In this document: one piece after another, positions 30,506 through 41,045 of the stretch
Position numbering within the stretch: the first letter of the stretch is position 1
Layout: every line of letters starts with the position of its first letter
From: Candidatus Mediterraneibacter pullistercoris
GTDB lineage: Bacteria; Bacillota; Clostridia; Lachnospirales; Lachnospiraceae
Reading direction: 5' to 3'
Assembly (NCBI GenBank): GCA_019116885.1
Contig: DXAU01000030.1
Span: forward strand, 1 to 64,000
DNA: 64,000 bases
The notes under the pieces: model-generated
What the model saw: the letters and a program-made list of their open reading frames with translations, nothing else
Told to the model about the DNA's origin: nothing
Database searches by the model: none
Position numbers and translations under genes: made by a program

Positions 30506-32326
30506 TCAGTCATGCACGATCACAGGCGTTCCGTCCTCGATCATGTCGAAGAGCTGCGACGCTTTGTCATGGGGCATATTCACACAGCCATGAGATCCGT
30601 TTGTCTGATAGCGGGAACCGCCGAAAGACGGCTGCCACGTAGCGTCGTGGAATCCGTGTCCCTGCCATGTAAACGGCATCCAGAAATCAACCGGCGTCTC
30701 ATAACTTGGCTTTCCTGTGTCAGGGTCTGTTTCCCCTTTCAGCGTAGAGTCCTTCTCTTTATAAAGGATAGAATACACTCCTGTGGGCGTATCCCGGTCG
30801 TCTTTCGGAAGCCCCGTCACAACATCTGACTCCAGAGCCACAGCGCCGTCCACGATATACCACATATGCTGTTCAGAGATATCAACCTCGATATATGTGG
30901 TTCCCCAGTCCTGTTCGGAATGTGAAGCAGCGGTCTGGTTATAAACAGGTTCTCTCTCAGCCACCTCTCCGTTTTTGATACTGTCGATCAGTTTCTGTGT
31001 TTCCGTATCTTCATCTACGGACCAGCCGTAAGTTCCGCCTGATACTTCCGTCGTCTCCCCGGTCGGTGAAGTGATAGACCTGGTCGTACCTACTGTGTCA
31101 TAAGTCGAGCCAAACCCGCGCATCCACTCTCTTACCGCTGTCTCATCAAAAGTAACCTTCATCTCCTCATCATAAGAAAGCCACGACGAAATCAGCTCCT
31201 TATCAACCACCACATCTTCTGTCATGGGATATGTGATGCTCGCGGAAAGATACTGATTCATCGTATCACACGCCTCCTGTACTTCCGGGGATTCCGAAGT
31301 GTATTTCGGCAGTATATAGCATCCCTCATCCATCATGTCCAGCTGAGGCCTGAACTCTGTAATATACTCCTTGATCTTTGCAGTAAAAGTCTCCATGTCA
31401 ACAGCCGTTCCATACTCTTCCGGCGCAACAACGAAAACATTGCCGTCATACTCCGGACGGGCGGACACCGGTTCTTTCTGCTCTGCCGTAACAGCCTGCA
31501 CTGTCTGTATCTTCTTCTCAAGCGCGGCTTCATCATATTCCACTTCTATCGTGATATCCGTACTGGATCTTGAGAACAGCGAAACAATCCACAAGAGCTG
31601 GTTCTGCCCGCGGAGCGCATCTTCAATGTCTGAGTTTTCTTTATATACAAGCGAAATATCTGCTCCGGTGATGACGTCCGTCACATTGTTCTGTTCCACG
31701 AGCGTAAGCTGGTATCCTGCCACCTGCCCGATCAGATACTCCTTGACATCCTCAACAGTCTTCCCCGAAAAATCTTTTCCATTGATGGTTGTGTTAATCA
31801 GAAAATGGCTGTAAAAGAAAGCCGCTGCACCCAAATACATCAAAAGGACTGCGCCTGTGATGCTTCCCGCTATGATCCAGCCTTTCTTACCTTTCTTTTC
31901 GCTCTTTCTTTTCTGTTTGATCATCCTGCTACGCCGCCTGCCTCTGCGCTTTCTTCTGGAACGCTTCGCAGCAGGGATCTTGCTTTCTGTTTCCTCATCA
32001 TCCGGACCGCTGCTTTCATCTTCTTCCAGGTCTTCTTCCAAATCTTCCTCTGGATCTTCTCCCAGGTCCTCTTCCGAATCTTTTTCCGAATCTTCCTGCG
32101 TGCTTTCTTCCGGATGTCCGTCTTCCTGATCTGTCCCGGTATCTTCCTCCACTTTCTCATCTGAGCTGTCCATCTTCTGTTCAGGGGAGCCGGCTTCTTC
32201 CGCTGTCTGAGGGGCTTCGGCCTGCCCTGTATCTTCACGGGCGGTCATGTCTTCTGTGAGACCACTGTCCGTCTCATCTGTATTTTCCTGATGTATGTCA
32301 GCATCATATCTGTCTTTCTCACTCAT
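30506..32326 (-). CDS. Membrane-anchored L,D-transpeptidase (YkuD) with putative peptidoglycan-binding domains and acidic N-terminal tail
   Basis: YkuD motif GSHGCVNMPHDKA; single TM segment GWIIAGSITGAVLLMYLGAAAFFY; acidic/basic N-terminus. Confidence 0.9.
   Translation of the reverse strand: MSEKDRYDADIHQENTDETDSGLTEDMTAREDTGQAEAPQTAEEAGSPEQKMDSSDEKVEEDTGTDQEDGHPEESTQEDSEKDSEEDLGEDPEEDLEEDLEEDESSGPDDEETESKIPAAKRSRRKRRGRRRSRMIKQKRKSEKKGKKGWIIAGSITGAVLLMYLGAAAFFYSHFLINTTINGKDFSGKTVEDVKEYLIGQVAGYQLTLVEQNNVTDVITGADISLVYKENSDIEDALRGQNQLLWIVSLFSRSSTDITIEVEYDEAALEKKIQTVQAVTAEQKEPVSARPEYDGNVFVVAPEEYGTAVDMETFTAKIKEYITEFRPQLDMMDEGCYILPKYTSESPEVQEACDTMNQYLSASITYPMTEDVVVDKELISSWLSYDEEMKVTFDETAVREWMRGFGSTYDTVGTTRSITSPTGETTEVSGGTYGWSVDEDTETQKLIDSIKNGEVAEREPVYNQTAASHSEQDWGTTYIEVDISEQHMWYIVDGAVALESDVVTGLPKDDRDTPTGVYSILYKEKDSTLKGETDPDTGKPSYETPVDFWMPFTWQGHGFHDATWQPSFGGSRYQTNGSHGCVNMPHDKASQLFDMIEDGTPVIVHD
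31990..32110 (-). repeat. Low-complexity coding repeat encoding (E/D)-rich tail of the L,D-transpeptidase
   Basis: Degenerate repeats of tcttcc/tcttct encoding EEDLGEDPEEDLEEDLEEDE. Confidence 0.6.
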
Positions 32327-32546
32327 CAGACATTCTCTCCTTTACAGTCTCTGAAACATTATAGTACGAATACTGTAAAATGTACAGAAAATTATAATAT
32401 CTTTAAAGAAATCTTAACAGTCCTTGTCAATACCGTCAGACATCCTATATAATAGGTTCTGTGCAGCGGACCGGCCCCGTGCAGGATGTGGCAGTCTCAC
32501 GGTATCCGCCATCCTGCTGCCAGGATTAGAAAGGAGAATACATACC

Positions 32547-33644
32547 ATGAGCGGTTCAACATTTGGAAAAATATTTCGCATAACCACCTGGGGAGAGTCC
32601 CACGGGCCCGGAATCGGCGTTGTGATCGACGGCTGCCCTGCCGGAATCTGCCTGAGCGAACAGGACATCCAGGATTTTCTCGACCGGAGGAAACCGGGCC
32701 AGAGTAAATATACGACTAAGAGAAACGAGGCGGATTCTGTGGAAATCCTTTCCGGCGTATTTGAGGGAAAGACGACCGGAACTCCTATCTCCCTCCTTGT
32801 CCGCAACCAGGATCACAGGTCTAAAGATTACGGGAATATTGCTGACCTTTTCCGTCCCGGCCATGCGGATTACCCTTACACAGTAAAATACGGCATACGC
32901 GACTATCGCGGCGGCGGGCGTTCTTCCGGACGCGAGACGATCGGACGCGTTGCCGCAGGAGCAATCGCCTCCCTGATGCTCCGGGAGCTTGGGATCACCG
33001 TCCGCGCTTACACAAAAGCCATAGGTCCCCACAAAGTCCCTGACAACGATATTCACTATGACCATATCGATCAGAACAGTCTCTATATGCCGAATAATGA
33101 CGTCGCTGAAAAGGCCGGAGCATACATTTCTTCTCTCATGTCTGAATGTGACTCCTGCGGCGGAATCATAGAATGTCTGGCGGACGGTCTTCCTGCAGGT
33201 CTTGGCGAACCTGTATTTGACAAGCTGGACGCCCTGCTGGCCCAGGCAGTTGTCTCTATCGGAGCTGTTAAAGGGGTTGAGATCGGAGATGGATTCGCCG
33301 TGTCTGAGTCTCTGGGGAGCCTGAACAATGATCCTTTCTTCTCGGAGAATGGCGTCATATCCAAAAAGACCAATCACTCAGGGGGCACTCTTGGGGGACT
33401 AAGCGATGGCTCCCGTCTGATCATAAGGGCTGCGGTCAAACCCACATCTTCGATTGCAAGGCCGCAGCAGACCGTCACCGTATCCGGAGAGAATACCGAG
33501 ATCACCGTAAAGGGACGGCACGATCCGGTCATCGTCCCCCGCGCCGTCGTTGTCGTGGAATCCATGACTGCGCTCACCCTTGCAGATCTTGTCCTGCAGA
33601 ATATATCGTCCAATATGGAAAATATAAAGAAGTTTTACCGTTAA
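32547..33644 (+). CDS. aroC: Chorismate synthase
   Basis: MSGSTFGKIFRITTWGESHGPGIGVVIDGCPAG; start 32547 with AAGGAG; upstream part of ORF not needed. Confidence 0.97.
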   Translation: MSGSTFGKIFRITTWGESHGPGIGVVIDGCPAGICLSEQDIQDFLDRRKPGQSKYTTKRNEADSVEILSGVFEGKTTGTPISLLVRNQDHRSKDYGNIADLFRPGHADYPYTVKYGIRDYRGGGRSSGRETIGRVAAGAIASLMLRELGITVRAYTKAIGPHKVPDNDIHYDHIDQNSLYMPNNDVAEKAGAYISSLMSECDSCGGIIECLADGLPAGLGEPVFDKLDALLAQAVVSIGAVKGVEIGDGFAVSESLGSLNNDPFFSENGVISKKTNHSGGTLGGLSDGSRLIIRAAVKPTSSIARPQQTVTVSGENTEITVKGRHDPVIVPRAVVVVESMTALTLADLVLQNISSNMENIKKFYR

Positions 33645-33685
33645 AACAGCTCTGAAAATCAGGATGCACAGCCTGTTCCTGATGA

Positions 33686-33729
33686 GAAAGCGGAGCGGCC
33701 TCCCATAAGAGAGGACGCCCCGCTTTTCT
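33686..33729. terminator. Terminator between convergent aroC and the kinase gene
   Basis: AAAGCGGAGCGGCCTC...GAGGACGCCCCGCTTTTCTTT imperfect hairpin. Confidence 0.65.
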
Positions 33730-33741
33730 TTATCCCTGATA

Positions 33742-35430
33742 TCAGACCCGGAAACATCCGCCGCCGATAAATTCTCTGAGAAGGGAATTGGCAGGCACAT
33801 ATTCGCTCCCGATTCCCACAAAATAATCAAAAAACTTCAGCAGACGTTTCGCCTCAAGATACTCTTCCGATTCTTTGTCTACATCAAAAAGAAGAGGTTC
33901 CACATATTGTTTCAGGACCGCAAGTTCATAGAGCAGAGAAGAGTTAAACATCACGTCAGCCTGTTCCTGATAGGGGAAAATATTTTTCTCCTCACCCCTG
34001 CGCACAGAAGGCCACATTCCTATCGTCCTCATGGCCGTGGCTCCCCTTGTCCTTGCATCTCTGACCAGTCTGCGGATCAGACGCCCGTCCGTAGAAGGGA
34101 TACGGTTATGTTCATCGATATTAATCTGGGTCAGGGCGCTGATATAAATCCGGAACTTGCTGTTGTCTTTCATCGCCTCTGTCAGCTTCGGATTGAGGCA
34201 GTGGATTCCTTCGATGACGAGAATATCGTTTTTACCCAGCTTCTTTGGACGGTCATCATACGTTCTCTTCCCTGTCTTGAAATCAAATACCGGAAGATAG
34301 ACTTCCCTGCCTGACAAAAGCGCTTCCATGTCTGTATTGAATTTATCGATATCAATCGCCTCAAGGCATTCAAAATCATAGTTTCCGTCCTTGTCTCTCG
34401 GCGTGTGTTCCCTGTCCACAAAGTAATTGTCCACAGCGATTGGATGAGGTCTGAGTCCGTTTACCCGAAGCTGTATAGACAATCTGTGCGAAAACGTCGT
34501 TTTTCCTGAGGAGGACGGCCCTGCGATCAGAATGAACTTTGCTCCGTCCTTCAAAGAGATGCTCTTTGCGATCTCTCCGATCTGCCGCTCCTGGTGCGCC
34601 TCCTGCACGAGAACCACTTCCCGCATGTCTCCCTTTGTAATCATATCATTGAGCGCCCCGACCGTATCGATATCCTGACGGTCTCCCCAGCGCACAGATT
34701 CCTTTAAGACCTGAAACAGCTTTGGACTGGCCTTAAACTCAGGCACTTGCTCCGGGTGTTCTTTTGCCGGCATCTGGATCACAAATCCCTCGTCATAGAG
34801 ATTCAGGGAAAAGTACTTCAGACAGCCGGCATCCGGAACCATGTAGCCGTAGTAATAATCCTCAAACTCGTTCATGCTGTATATATTGACCTTGGATACC
34901 CGGCGGTACTCAAACAGGCGCTCCTTGTCATACATGCCATGTCTGTGAAAAAGAGCAATGGCGTCATCTGTATGGACAGACCGCTTCGCAATCGGGATCT
35001 TCTGTTCAGCGAGCTCTCTCATGCGGGCCTCGACACGTTTAAGGAATTCCCCGTCCAGAGTAACGTTTCCCTCCACTGTACAGTAATATCCTTTATCAAG
35101 AGAAAAATGAATCCTCACACGCTCGATCTTGTCATGTCCGGCCACGTCATGAACCGCTTTGACGAGTAGTAAACACATACTTCTCCTGTACGTGCTGTGC
35201 CCGATCGCGTCCCCCGTGGTAACAAACCTGAGTTCGCAGTCTTTGTCAAGTGTCTTTGTCAGCTCCTGCAGACGGTATTTCCCAGCAAACACCAGGACGA
35301 TCTGATGCTCATAGAGAGGCTGGAACTCCTCCGCGATCTCCTGATATGTAGTACCCGCCGCATATTCTTTTGTTCTGCCGCACACCTCGACTCTGCACAT
35401 CTTCTCTGCCAAACTTTCCACCTCCTGCAT
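33742..35430 (-). CDS. Uridine kinase-family nucleoside kinase fused to ThrRS-like TGS/editing domain
   Basis: N-terminal TGS/ThrRS-like region; P-loop AGPSSSGKTTFSHRLSIQLRVNG; URK-type IDVDNYF/DFECLEAID. Confidence 0.85.
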   Translation of the reverse strand: MQEVESLAEKMCRVEVCGRTKEYAAGTTYQEIAEEFQPLYEHQIVLVFAGKYRLQELTKTLDKDCELRFVTTGDAIGHSTYRRSMCLLLVKAVHDVAGHDKIERVRIHFSLDKGYYCTVEGNVTLDGEFLKRVEARMRELAEQKIPIAKRSVHTDDAIALFHRHGMYDKERLFEYRRVSKVNIYSMNEFEDYYYGYMVPDAGCLKYFSLNLYDEGFVIQMPAKEHPEQVPEFKASPKLFQVLKESVRWGDRQDIDTVGALNDMITKGDMREVVLVQEAHQERQIGEIAKSISLKDGAKFILIAGPSSSGKTTFSHRLSIQLRVNGLRPHPIAVDNYFVDREHTPRDKDGNYDFECLEAIDIDKFNTDMEALLSGREVYLPVFDFKTGKRTYDDRPKKLGKNDILVIEGIHCLNPKLTEAMKDNSKFRIYISALTQINIDEHNRIPSTDGRLIRRLVRDARTRGATAMRTIGMWPSVRRGEEKNIFPYQEQADVMFNSSLLYELAVLKQYVEPLLFDVDKESEEYLEAKRLLKFFDYFVGIGSEYVPANSLLREFIGGGCFRV

Positions 35431-35478
35431 ATCATCAGTCTTTACAATCTGTCTGTGCCCGCTCCGCAGAAATATATG

Positions 35479-36261
35479 TCAGATCACCTGAAAAGGATGG
35501 ACAACCGGCGCCGTGACCGCCTCTATCCCCGGGAGCTTATGCTCAAAGAACCTTCTCATGTCTTCCATAAAGATATATTCTGTCCCGTAATGACCGGCGT
35601 CAATCACCGCCAGTCCTTCACCCACTGCATCCAGTCCGTCATGATGTCCGATGTCGCCTGTCACGAGAACATCCGCTCCTTTTGCGATCGCCGGTGCTAC
35701 CGCGGATTTTCCCGAACCGGGAGAAACGGCCATCCTGGATATATTCTGGTCCATATCCCCGAATACCTTTATGCTCCCCAGGTTCAGTTTATGCTTGACA
35801 TACACGCAACATTCCCTGAGCGTCATCGGCTCTTCCAGATTTCCTATTCTTCCGATGCCCTCCTCTTTTCCTTCTCTCATCATCGTAGCATCAAGAACTT
35901 CCGTGTCTTTGATGCCGAGCACCTTTTCTGAAAGTTCAGCCATCCCGAGCACATCGTAATTCGTATGCATCGCATAGCAGGAGATGTCAGCTCCTATCAG
36001 GCGCATCACTCTCCTCCCTGCAAGATCCTCATCCGTCACCCGCTTAAGCGGAGAAAATATCAGTGGATGATGGGTAATCAGCATGTCTGCGCCTTCTTTC
36101 AGCGCCTCATCAATCACCTGATCTGTCGCATCAAGCGCGATATATACTTTCTTAACTTCCTTCTCTGCCCGCCCGGCGAGCAGTCCCACATTGTCGAAAT
36201 CAAGAGCCGCCTCCCTCGGGTAAGCAGCCTCGATCACCTGAACAATCTCTCTGCACAGCAT
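35479..36261 (-). CDS. Nif3-like dinuclear metal center hexameric protein
   Basis: WD-like LDFDNVGLLAG; THHPLIFSPLKRV; GDIGHHDGLDAVGEGLAVIDAGHYGTE. Confidence 0.9.
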   Translation of the reverse strand: MLCREIVQVIEAAYPREAALDFDNVGLLAGRAEKEVKKVYIALDATDQVIDEALKEGADMLITHHPLIFSPLKRVTDEDLAGRRVMRLIGADISCYAMHTNYDVLGMAELSEKVLGIKDTEVLDATMMREGKEEGIGRIGNLEEPMTLRECCVYVKHKLNLGSIKVFGDMDQNISRMAVSPGSGKSAVAPAIAKGADVLVTGDIGHHDGLDAVGEGLAVIDAGHYGTEYIFMEDMRRFFEHKLPGIEAVTAPVVHPFQVI

Positions 36262-37003
36262 AATATTCCATCCCTTTCTCAGCACATTTCAGCCGGGATA
36301 CCAGTTCCCGGCGCCGCATTTCCGTACGTTCCGTATCTTTTCCTGATCCTGCTCTCCCCAGCCTTTCCAGGATCTCTCTGTAAAGACGCATCTCCCTCTC
36401 CAGATACTCTCTGAGGACCGGATGTCTGTCCCGCAGGAGCAGCCTTCCGTAACGGAGTTCTGTCACGCTCCAGTCCTCAGCAAATCCCTCGTCCTGTCCT
36501 GCTGTGCCGGACGGCGGCTTTACTTTCATCATGGGATAATATTTGCCGTCTTCCTCGACCATATCTTCCTGTATAAAGGAAAAGCCCTCGCCGGTCAGAA
36601 AGGCTCTCACCTTTTCTATATCCGACTGGGGCTGCAGGATACACTCTTTTAACGACCTTACAGCCTGTTCCCCATCTCTTAAGATGCGTATCATAAGGCT
36701 GCCGCCCATCCCCGAGATCACAGCGCTCTGCGCTTCTCCTTCTCTGAGGGCGCCGAAGCCGTCTGAGAGCCGGACAGTGATCTTGTCTGCGTATCCGCTC
36801 TCCCAGATGTTTTCTTCTGCTCTTTTGAGAGGTCCCCGGTTTACATCCATAGCGACAGCAGACGATATACGCCCGCGCCCGACCAGATAGATGGGAATAT
36901 ATGCGTGGTCAGTCCCGATATCTGCCAGAGTATTTCCACTCTCCACAAGCTCTGCTACCGCTCTCAGTCTTTTTGACAGTTCCATACCCGCTTCCTCTTT
37001 CAC
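36200..37003 (-). CDS. trmK: tRNA (adenine(22)-N(1))-methyltransferase TrmK
   Basis: LADIGTDHAYIPIYLV; ISGMGGSLMIRIL; upstream neighbour of Nif3 family. The start is possibly internal (MELSKRL). Confidence 0.9.
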   Translation of the reverse strand: MKEEAGMELSKRLRAVAELVESGNTLADIGTDHAYIPIYLVGRGRISSAVAMDVNRGPLKRAEENIWESGYADKITVRLSDGFGALREGEAQSAVISGMGGSLMIRILRDGEQAVRSLKECILQPQSDIEKVRAFLTGEGFSFIQEDMVEEDGKYYPMMKVKPPSGTAGQDEGFAEDWSVTELRYGRLLLRDRHPVLREYLEREMRLYREILERLGRAGSGKDTERTEMRRRELVSRLKCAEKGMEYYAVQRDCSGDRGCLPEGGGS

Positions 37004-37020
37004 TTTCGCATGTGCAAAGC

Positions 37021-38142
37021 TTAATCAAGATAATCCCGCAGTTTCCGGCTTCTGCTCGGATGTCTGAGCTTTCTTAAGGCTTTTGCTTCAATCTGGCGGA
37101 TACGCTCTCTTGTGACGTCAAATTCTTTGCCGACTTCTTCTAGAGTGCGCGCTCTTCCGTCATTCATGCCAAAACGAAGTCTGAGCACTTTCTGTTCCCT
37201 CTCAGTCAGAGTATCAAGCACCTCGTCAAGCTGCTCTTTTAAAAGAGTCTGCGCAGCGGCCTCCGCCGGTACCGGGACATTGTCATCCTGGATAAAATCT
37301 CCGAGATGGCTGTCTTCTTCTTCTCCGATGGGCGTCTCGAGGGACACAGGCTCCTGGGATATCTTAAGAATCTCACGCACTCTCTCCACAGGCATGTCCA
37401 GTTCTTTTGCTATCTCTTCGGGAAGCGGCTCCCTTCCCAGCTCCTGCAGAAGCTGCCTTGACACCCGTATCAGCTTATTGATCGTCTCAACCATGTGTAC
37501 GGGGATGCGGATCGTCCTGGCCTGGTCCGCAATCGCTCTGGTGATCGCCTGACGTATCCACCATGTCGCATAGGTGCTGAATTTATACCCTTTATGATAA
37601 TCGAATTTCTCGACCGCTTTTATCAGACCCAGATTTCCTTCCTGGATCAGATCGAGGAAGAGCATGCCCCGCCCCACATAGCGCTTCGCTATGCTGACAA
37701 CAAGCCTGAGGTTGGCTTCCGCTAGTTCTTTCTTCGCTTCTTCATCTCCATCCTCCATCCGTTTTGCAAGTTCAATCTCGCGCTCTGCACTCAGAAGGGG
37801 GACTTTTCCGATTTCTTTCAGATACATGCGGACCGGATCTTCAATGCTGACGCCCTCAGGGACTGACAGATCGATATTTTCCATGTCCACTTCTTCCTCA
37901 TCAGATATGAGATCGTCGATATCCATATCCGCATCGTCATCCACATCTCCGCTGATGCGCAGGACATCGACATTATTTGTCTCCAGATAGTCAAATACTT
38001 TCTCCATCTGATCGGTAGTCAGTTCCATGTCCGTAAAGAAATCATTGATCTCCTGAACATCCAGTATGCTCTTCTTCTTTTTCCCAAGCGCTACCAGTTC
38101 ATTCATTCTTTCGAGAAATTTCTGTGTGTTCTCTTCCATGTG
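37021..38142 (-). CDS. rpoD: RNA polymerase primary sigma factor
   Basis: [54 protein letters not shown]. Confidence 0.98.
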   Translation of the reverse strand, partial: HMEENTQKFLERMNELVALGKKKKSILDVQEINDFFTDMELTTDQMEKVFDYLETNNVDVLRISGDVDDDADMDIDDLISDEEEVDMENIDLSVPEGVSIEDPVRMYLKEIGKVPLLSAEREIELAKRMEDGDEEAKKELAEANLRLVVSIAKRYVGRGMLFLDLIQEGNLGLIKAVEKFDYHKGYKFSTYATWWIRQAITRAIADQARTIRIPVHMVETINKLIRVSRQLLQELGREPLPEEIAKELDMPVERVREILKISQEPVSLETPIGEEEDSHLGDFIQDDNVPVPAEAAAQTLLKEQLDEVLDTLTEREQKVLRLRFGMNDGRARTLEEVGKEFDVTRERIRQIEAKALRKLRHPSRSRKLRDYLD

Positions 38143-38190
38143 TCCATCCTTCCTTTGCCTGCGCACAGGCGCGGGCCATCTTGTTTTATT

Positions 38191-39972
38191 TTATCCATGA
38201 TCGATAGAAATATGCAGTGTCCTGAGGCCCTCAAGTTTGCGCTTTTCTGCCATAAGCTGCTGCAGGCCCGCCATGTCGGCAGGATCCAGGTTCATTGTGC
38301 GCTCATCGATGCTGCGGGCTTTCACCTGCAAAATAATTTCTTTCAGAGCCTGCTCTTCTTCTTCCTTTGTCCGGAGTTTCCGGATCTTCGTATTGAACAG
38401 TGACGCCGCTTCCCGGTGTTCTTCTTCCTCTGTAAAATAATTGAGGATCCCGGCAGGATTCAGACTGCCTGCTGCACGCTGTTCATACAGGAGCTCAGCC
38501 ACCCTGCGGTAGATGCCTTCCTCAAAATCCCCGGGGTGTATGTAGCTGCTGATCTTATCATACAGACGCTCATCCTCTATCATCCAGGTGAGGAGCGCTT
38601 TCTGTGCAGTCAGGGCGCCGTCTTCTTTTGGCTTTCTGCTCTCACCAGAGCGCCTGGGACGCTCCACCGGTCTGGCCATCCCTTCATTTACGGCTGTCTT
38701 AGCGACAAGTTTCCGGAGACTCTCTGGGTCTGCTTTATACGCAGAAGCCGCCGCCTCGATGTAATTGTTCCTCTCAAGTTCATCCTCAAAGCTCAGGAGA
38801 CGTCTTGATACCTCTCGGAAAAACGCTGTCTTTCCCTCAGGAGATGCCATATCATAATCTTTTTCAAGCATCTCAAGACCGAACATGAAGCCGTTGCCCG
38901 CATTTTGGATTCGCTTCTCATATTCCGCGGCACCAAGATTTTTGATAAATTCATCCGGATCTTTGTACGGAGTCATACGGATGACTTTCGCAGATATCCC
39001 TGCCTCTCTCAAGATCGGAACAGCCCTGAGAGCTGCCCTTGTGCCGGCGTCGTCACTGTCGTATGTAAGGTACACCTCTTTTACATAGCGTTTGATGAGA
39101 GATGCATGGCCTGGCGTGAGCGCTGTTCCAAGAGACGCCACTGCGTTGGTAAATCCTGCCTGATGGAGCGATATCACATCCATGTATCCCTCACACAGGA
39201 GAAAATACGGCTTTCTCGATGTCCGTGCACGGTTCAGGCCGTACAGATTCCGGCTTTTGTCAAAGACCGGAGTCTCCGGAGAGTTCAGGTATTTTGGCTT
39301 CCCGTCGCCCATCACCCGGCCGCCGAAACCAAGCACCCGGCTGTTTACGTCCATGATCGGGAAGATGACGCGGTTCCAGAACTTGTCATATACCCCTTTC
39401 TTCTCATCTGTATTGATAAGCCCTGCCTGCCGTATCAGCTCTTCGCTGTATCCCTGCGAACGAAGATATTGATACAGGTCGTCACTGAGCACATTGGAGT
39501 ATCCCAGACCGAATGTTTTTATCGTCTCATCGGACAGGCCCCGGTCTTTCAGGTAAGAGTATGCCCTCTTTCCCCGCTCAGACTTAAGCTGCGCGTAAAA
39601 GTACCGCGCCGCTTTCTTGTTCACTTCCAGGATGGCTGCCCTCAGATCAGCCTTTTCCTTTGCTTCTTTTGAGTATTCCATCTCCGGGAGCGTGATTCCC
39701 GCCCGGTCTGCCAGAAATTTTACAGCTTCCATAAACGAAAAATTCTCATATTCCATGAGAAACGTATATACGTTGCCGCCTGCTCCGCATCCAAAGCAGT
39801 AATACATCTGCTTCTGTCTGCTGACAGAAAATGAGGGGGACTTTTCATTGTGAAAAGGGCAGAGTCCAAAATACGAACTGCCCTTCTTCTGCAGCCGGAC
39901 ATAGCCGGAGATTACATCTACTATATCATTTCTGGCCCTTATCTCTTCGATCAGTTCATCAGGATAGTACAT
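38191..39972 (-). CDS. dnaG: DNA primase
   Basis: MYYPDELIEEIRARNDIVDVISGYVRLQKKGSSYFGLCPFHNEKSPSFSVS; Zn finger; TOPRIM. Confidence 0.97.
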   Translation of the reverse strand: MYYPDELIEEIRARNDIVDVISGYVRLQKKGSSYFGLCPFHNEKSPSFSVSRQKQMYYCFGCGAGGNVYTFLMEYENFSFMEAVKFLADRAGITLPEMEYSKEAKEKADLRAAILEVNKKAARYFYAQLKSERGKRAYSYLKDRGLSDETIKTFGLGYSNVLSDDLYQYLRSQGYSEELIRQAGLINTDEKKGVYDKFWNRVIFPIMDVNSRVLGFGGRVMGDGKPKYLNSPETPVFDKSRNLYGLNRARTSRKPYFLLCEGYMDVISLHQAGFTNAVASLGTALTPGHASLIKRYVKEVYLTYDSDDAGTRAALRAVPILREAGISAKVIRMTPYKDPDEFIKNLGAAEYEKRIQNAGNGFMFGLEMLEKDYDMASPEGKTAFFREVSRRLLSFEDELERNNYIEAAASAYKADPESLRKLVAKTAVNEGMARPVERPRRSGESRKPKEDGALTAQKALLTWMIEDERLYDKISSYIHPGDFEEGIYRRVAELLYEQRAAGSLNPAGILNYFTEEEEHREAASLFNTKIRKLRTKEEEEQALKEIILQVKARSIDERTMNLDPADMAGLQQLMAEKRKLEGLRTLHISIDHG

Positions 39973-40039
39973 GTTCCGCCTCCATAAAGAATACCCTATA
40001 ATATATATTCGACAAAAGTTTTTACTTTCCTTTATTTTT

Positions 40040-41041
40040 TTAAATTTTCCATGATTCGGGCACAAAATAGTCCTGGAATTTCTTTACGGCATAGGAATCC
40101 GTCATTCCTGCAATATAATCGCAGACGACCTGCTCCCGGCTGATATCTGTCAGTTCCAGCGATTTCCGAAACTGCTCCGGAAGCGCCTCCGGATGTTTCA
40201 TATAGTAATCAAAGAGCTGTTCAATCATATGTACTGCCTTATCCTCTTCACCCTTTGCTTTCGGATTGAGATAAACATTATCGAACATAAACCGGCGAAG
40301 ATCTGCCATTGCCCGTTCCACTGCCGGGGACATACAGATCTCTGGACGGTCCATGCTGGTCGTAATGACGTCATGTACCATCCTGTTCAGCCTCTCTTTG
40401 CAGGAGCTGCCCAGAACCTTCCGGATATCTGTCGGGATGTCCTCCTCCGTCAGTATTCCGCCCCGTATTGCATCATCCATATCATGATAGATATATGCCA
40501 GTTTATCTGAGAGCCTTAAAACCTGCCCTTCCAGCGTATGCGGATGGCCTGCCGTCTGATGGTTCAGTATACCGTCCCGCACCTCCCATGTCAGGTTCAG
40601 TCCTTTTCCTTCCTTTTCAATGCAGTCCACGACCCTGAGACTCTGCTTCTGATGCGAAAAATGATAGACAGAGTTTAGCGCCCTTTCGCCAGCATGTCCG
40701 AAAGGCGTATGTCCCAGATCATGTCCCAAAGCGATTGCTTCAACCAGATCTTCGTTGAGGCGCAGAGCTTTGGCGATCGTTCTTGCATTCTGGGATACTT
40801 CCAGAGTATGCGTCAATCTGGTTCTGTAGTGGTCTCCGCTGGGGAGCAGGAATACCTGTGTCTTTTGTTTCAGCCGGCGAAACGCCTTGCAGTGCAGAAT
40901 CCGGTCCCTGTCTCTCTGAAAGACCGGACGGATATCACACTGCGGCTCCTCCTTCATTCTTCCCTTTGTCCTGCTGCTCAGCGCAGCATATGGACTGAGA
41001 TATTTCACTTCTCTTTCTTCAAGCTGTTCCCTGATGGTCAT
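40040..41041 (-). CDS. dgt: Deoxyguanosinetriphosphate triphosphohydrolase (dGTPase)
   Basis: HD domain RTRLTHTLEVSQNARTIAKAL, GHDLGHTPFGHAGE. Confidence 0.93.
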   Translation of the reverse strand: MTIREQLEEREVKYLSPYAALSSRTKGRMKEEPQCDIRPVFQRDRDRILHCKAFRRLKQKTQVFLLPSGDHYRTRLTHTLEVSQNARTIAKALRLNEDLVEAIALGHDLGHTPFGHAGERALNSVYHFSHQKQSLRVVDCIEKEGKGLNLTWEVRDGILNHQTAGHPHTLEGQVLRLSDKLAYIYHDMDDAIRGGILTEEDIPTDIRKVLGSSCKERLNRMVHDVITTSMDRPEICMSPAVERAMADLRRFMFDNVYLNPKAKGEEDKAVHMIEQLFDYYMKHPEALPEQFRKSLELTDISREQVVCDYIAGMTDSYAVKKFQDYFVPESWKI

Positions 41042-41045
41042 AGTG

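Noticed and set aside
31990-32110. Short repeated tcttcc/tcttct units considered as a CRISPR-like array
   Set aside because: In-frame coding repeat inside the L,D-transpeptidase gene; no unique spacers.
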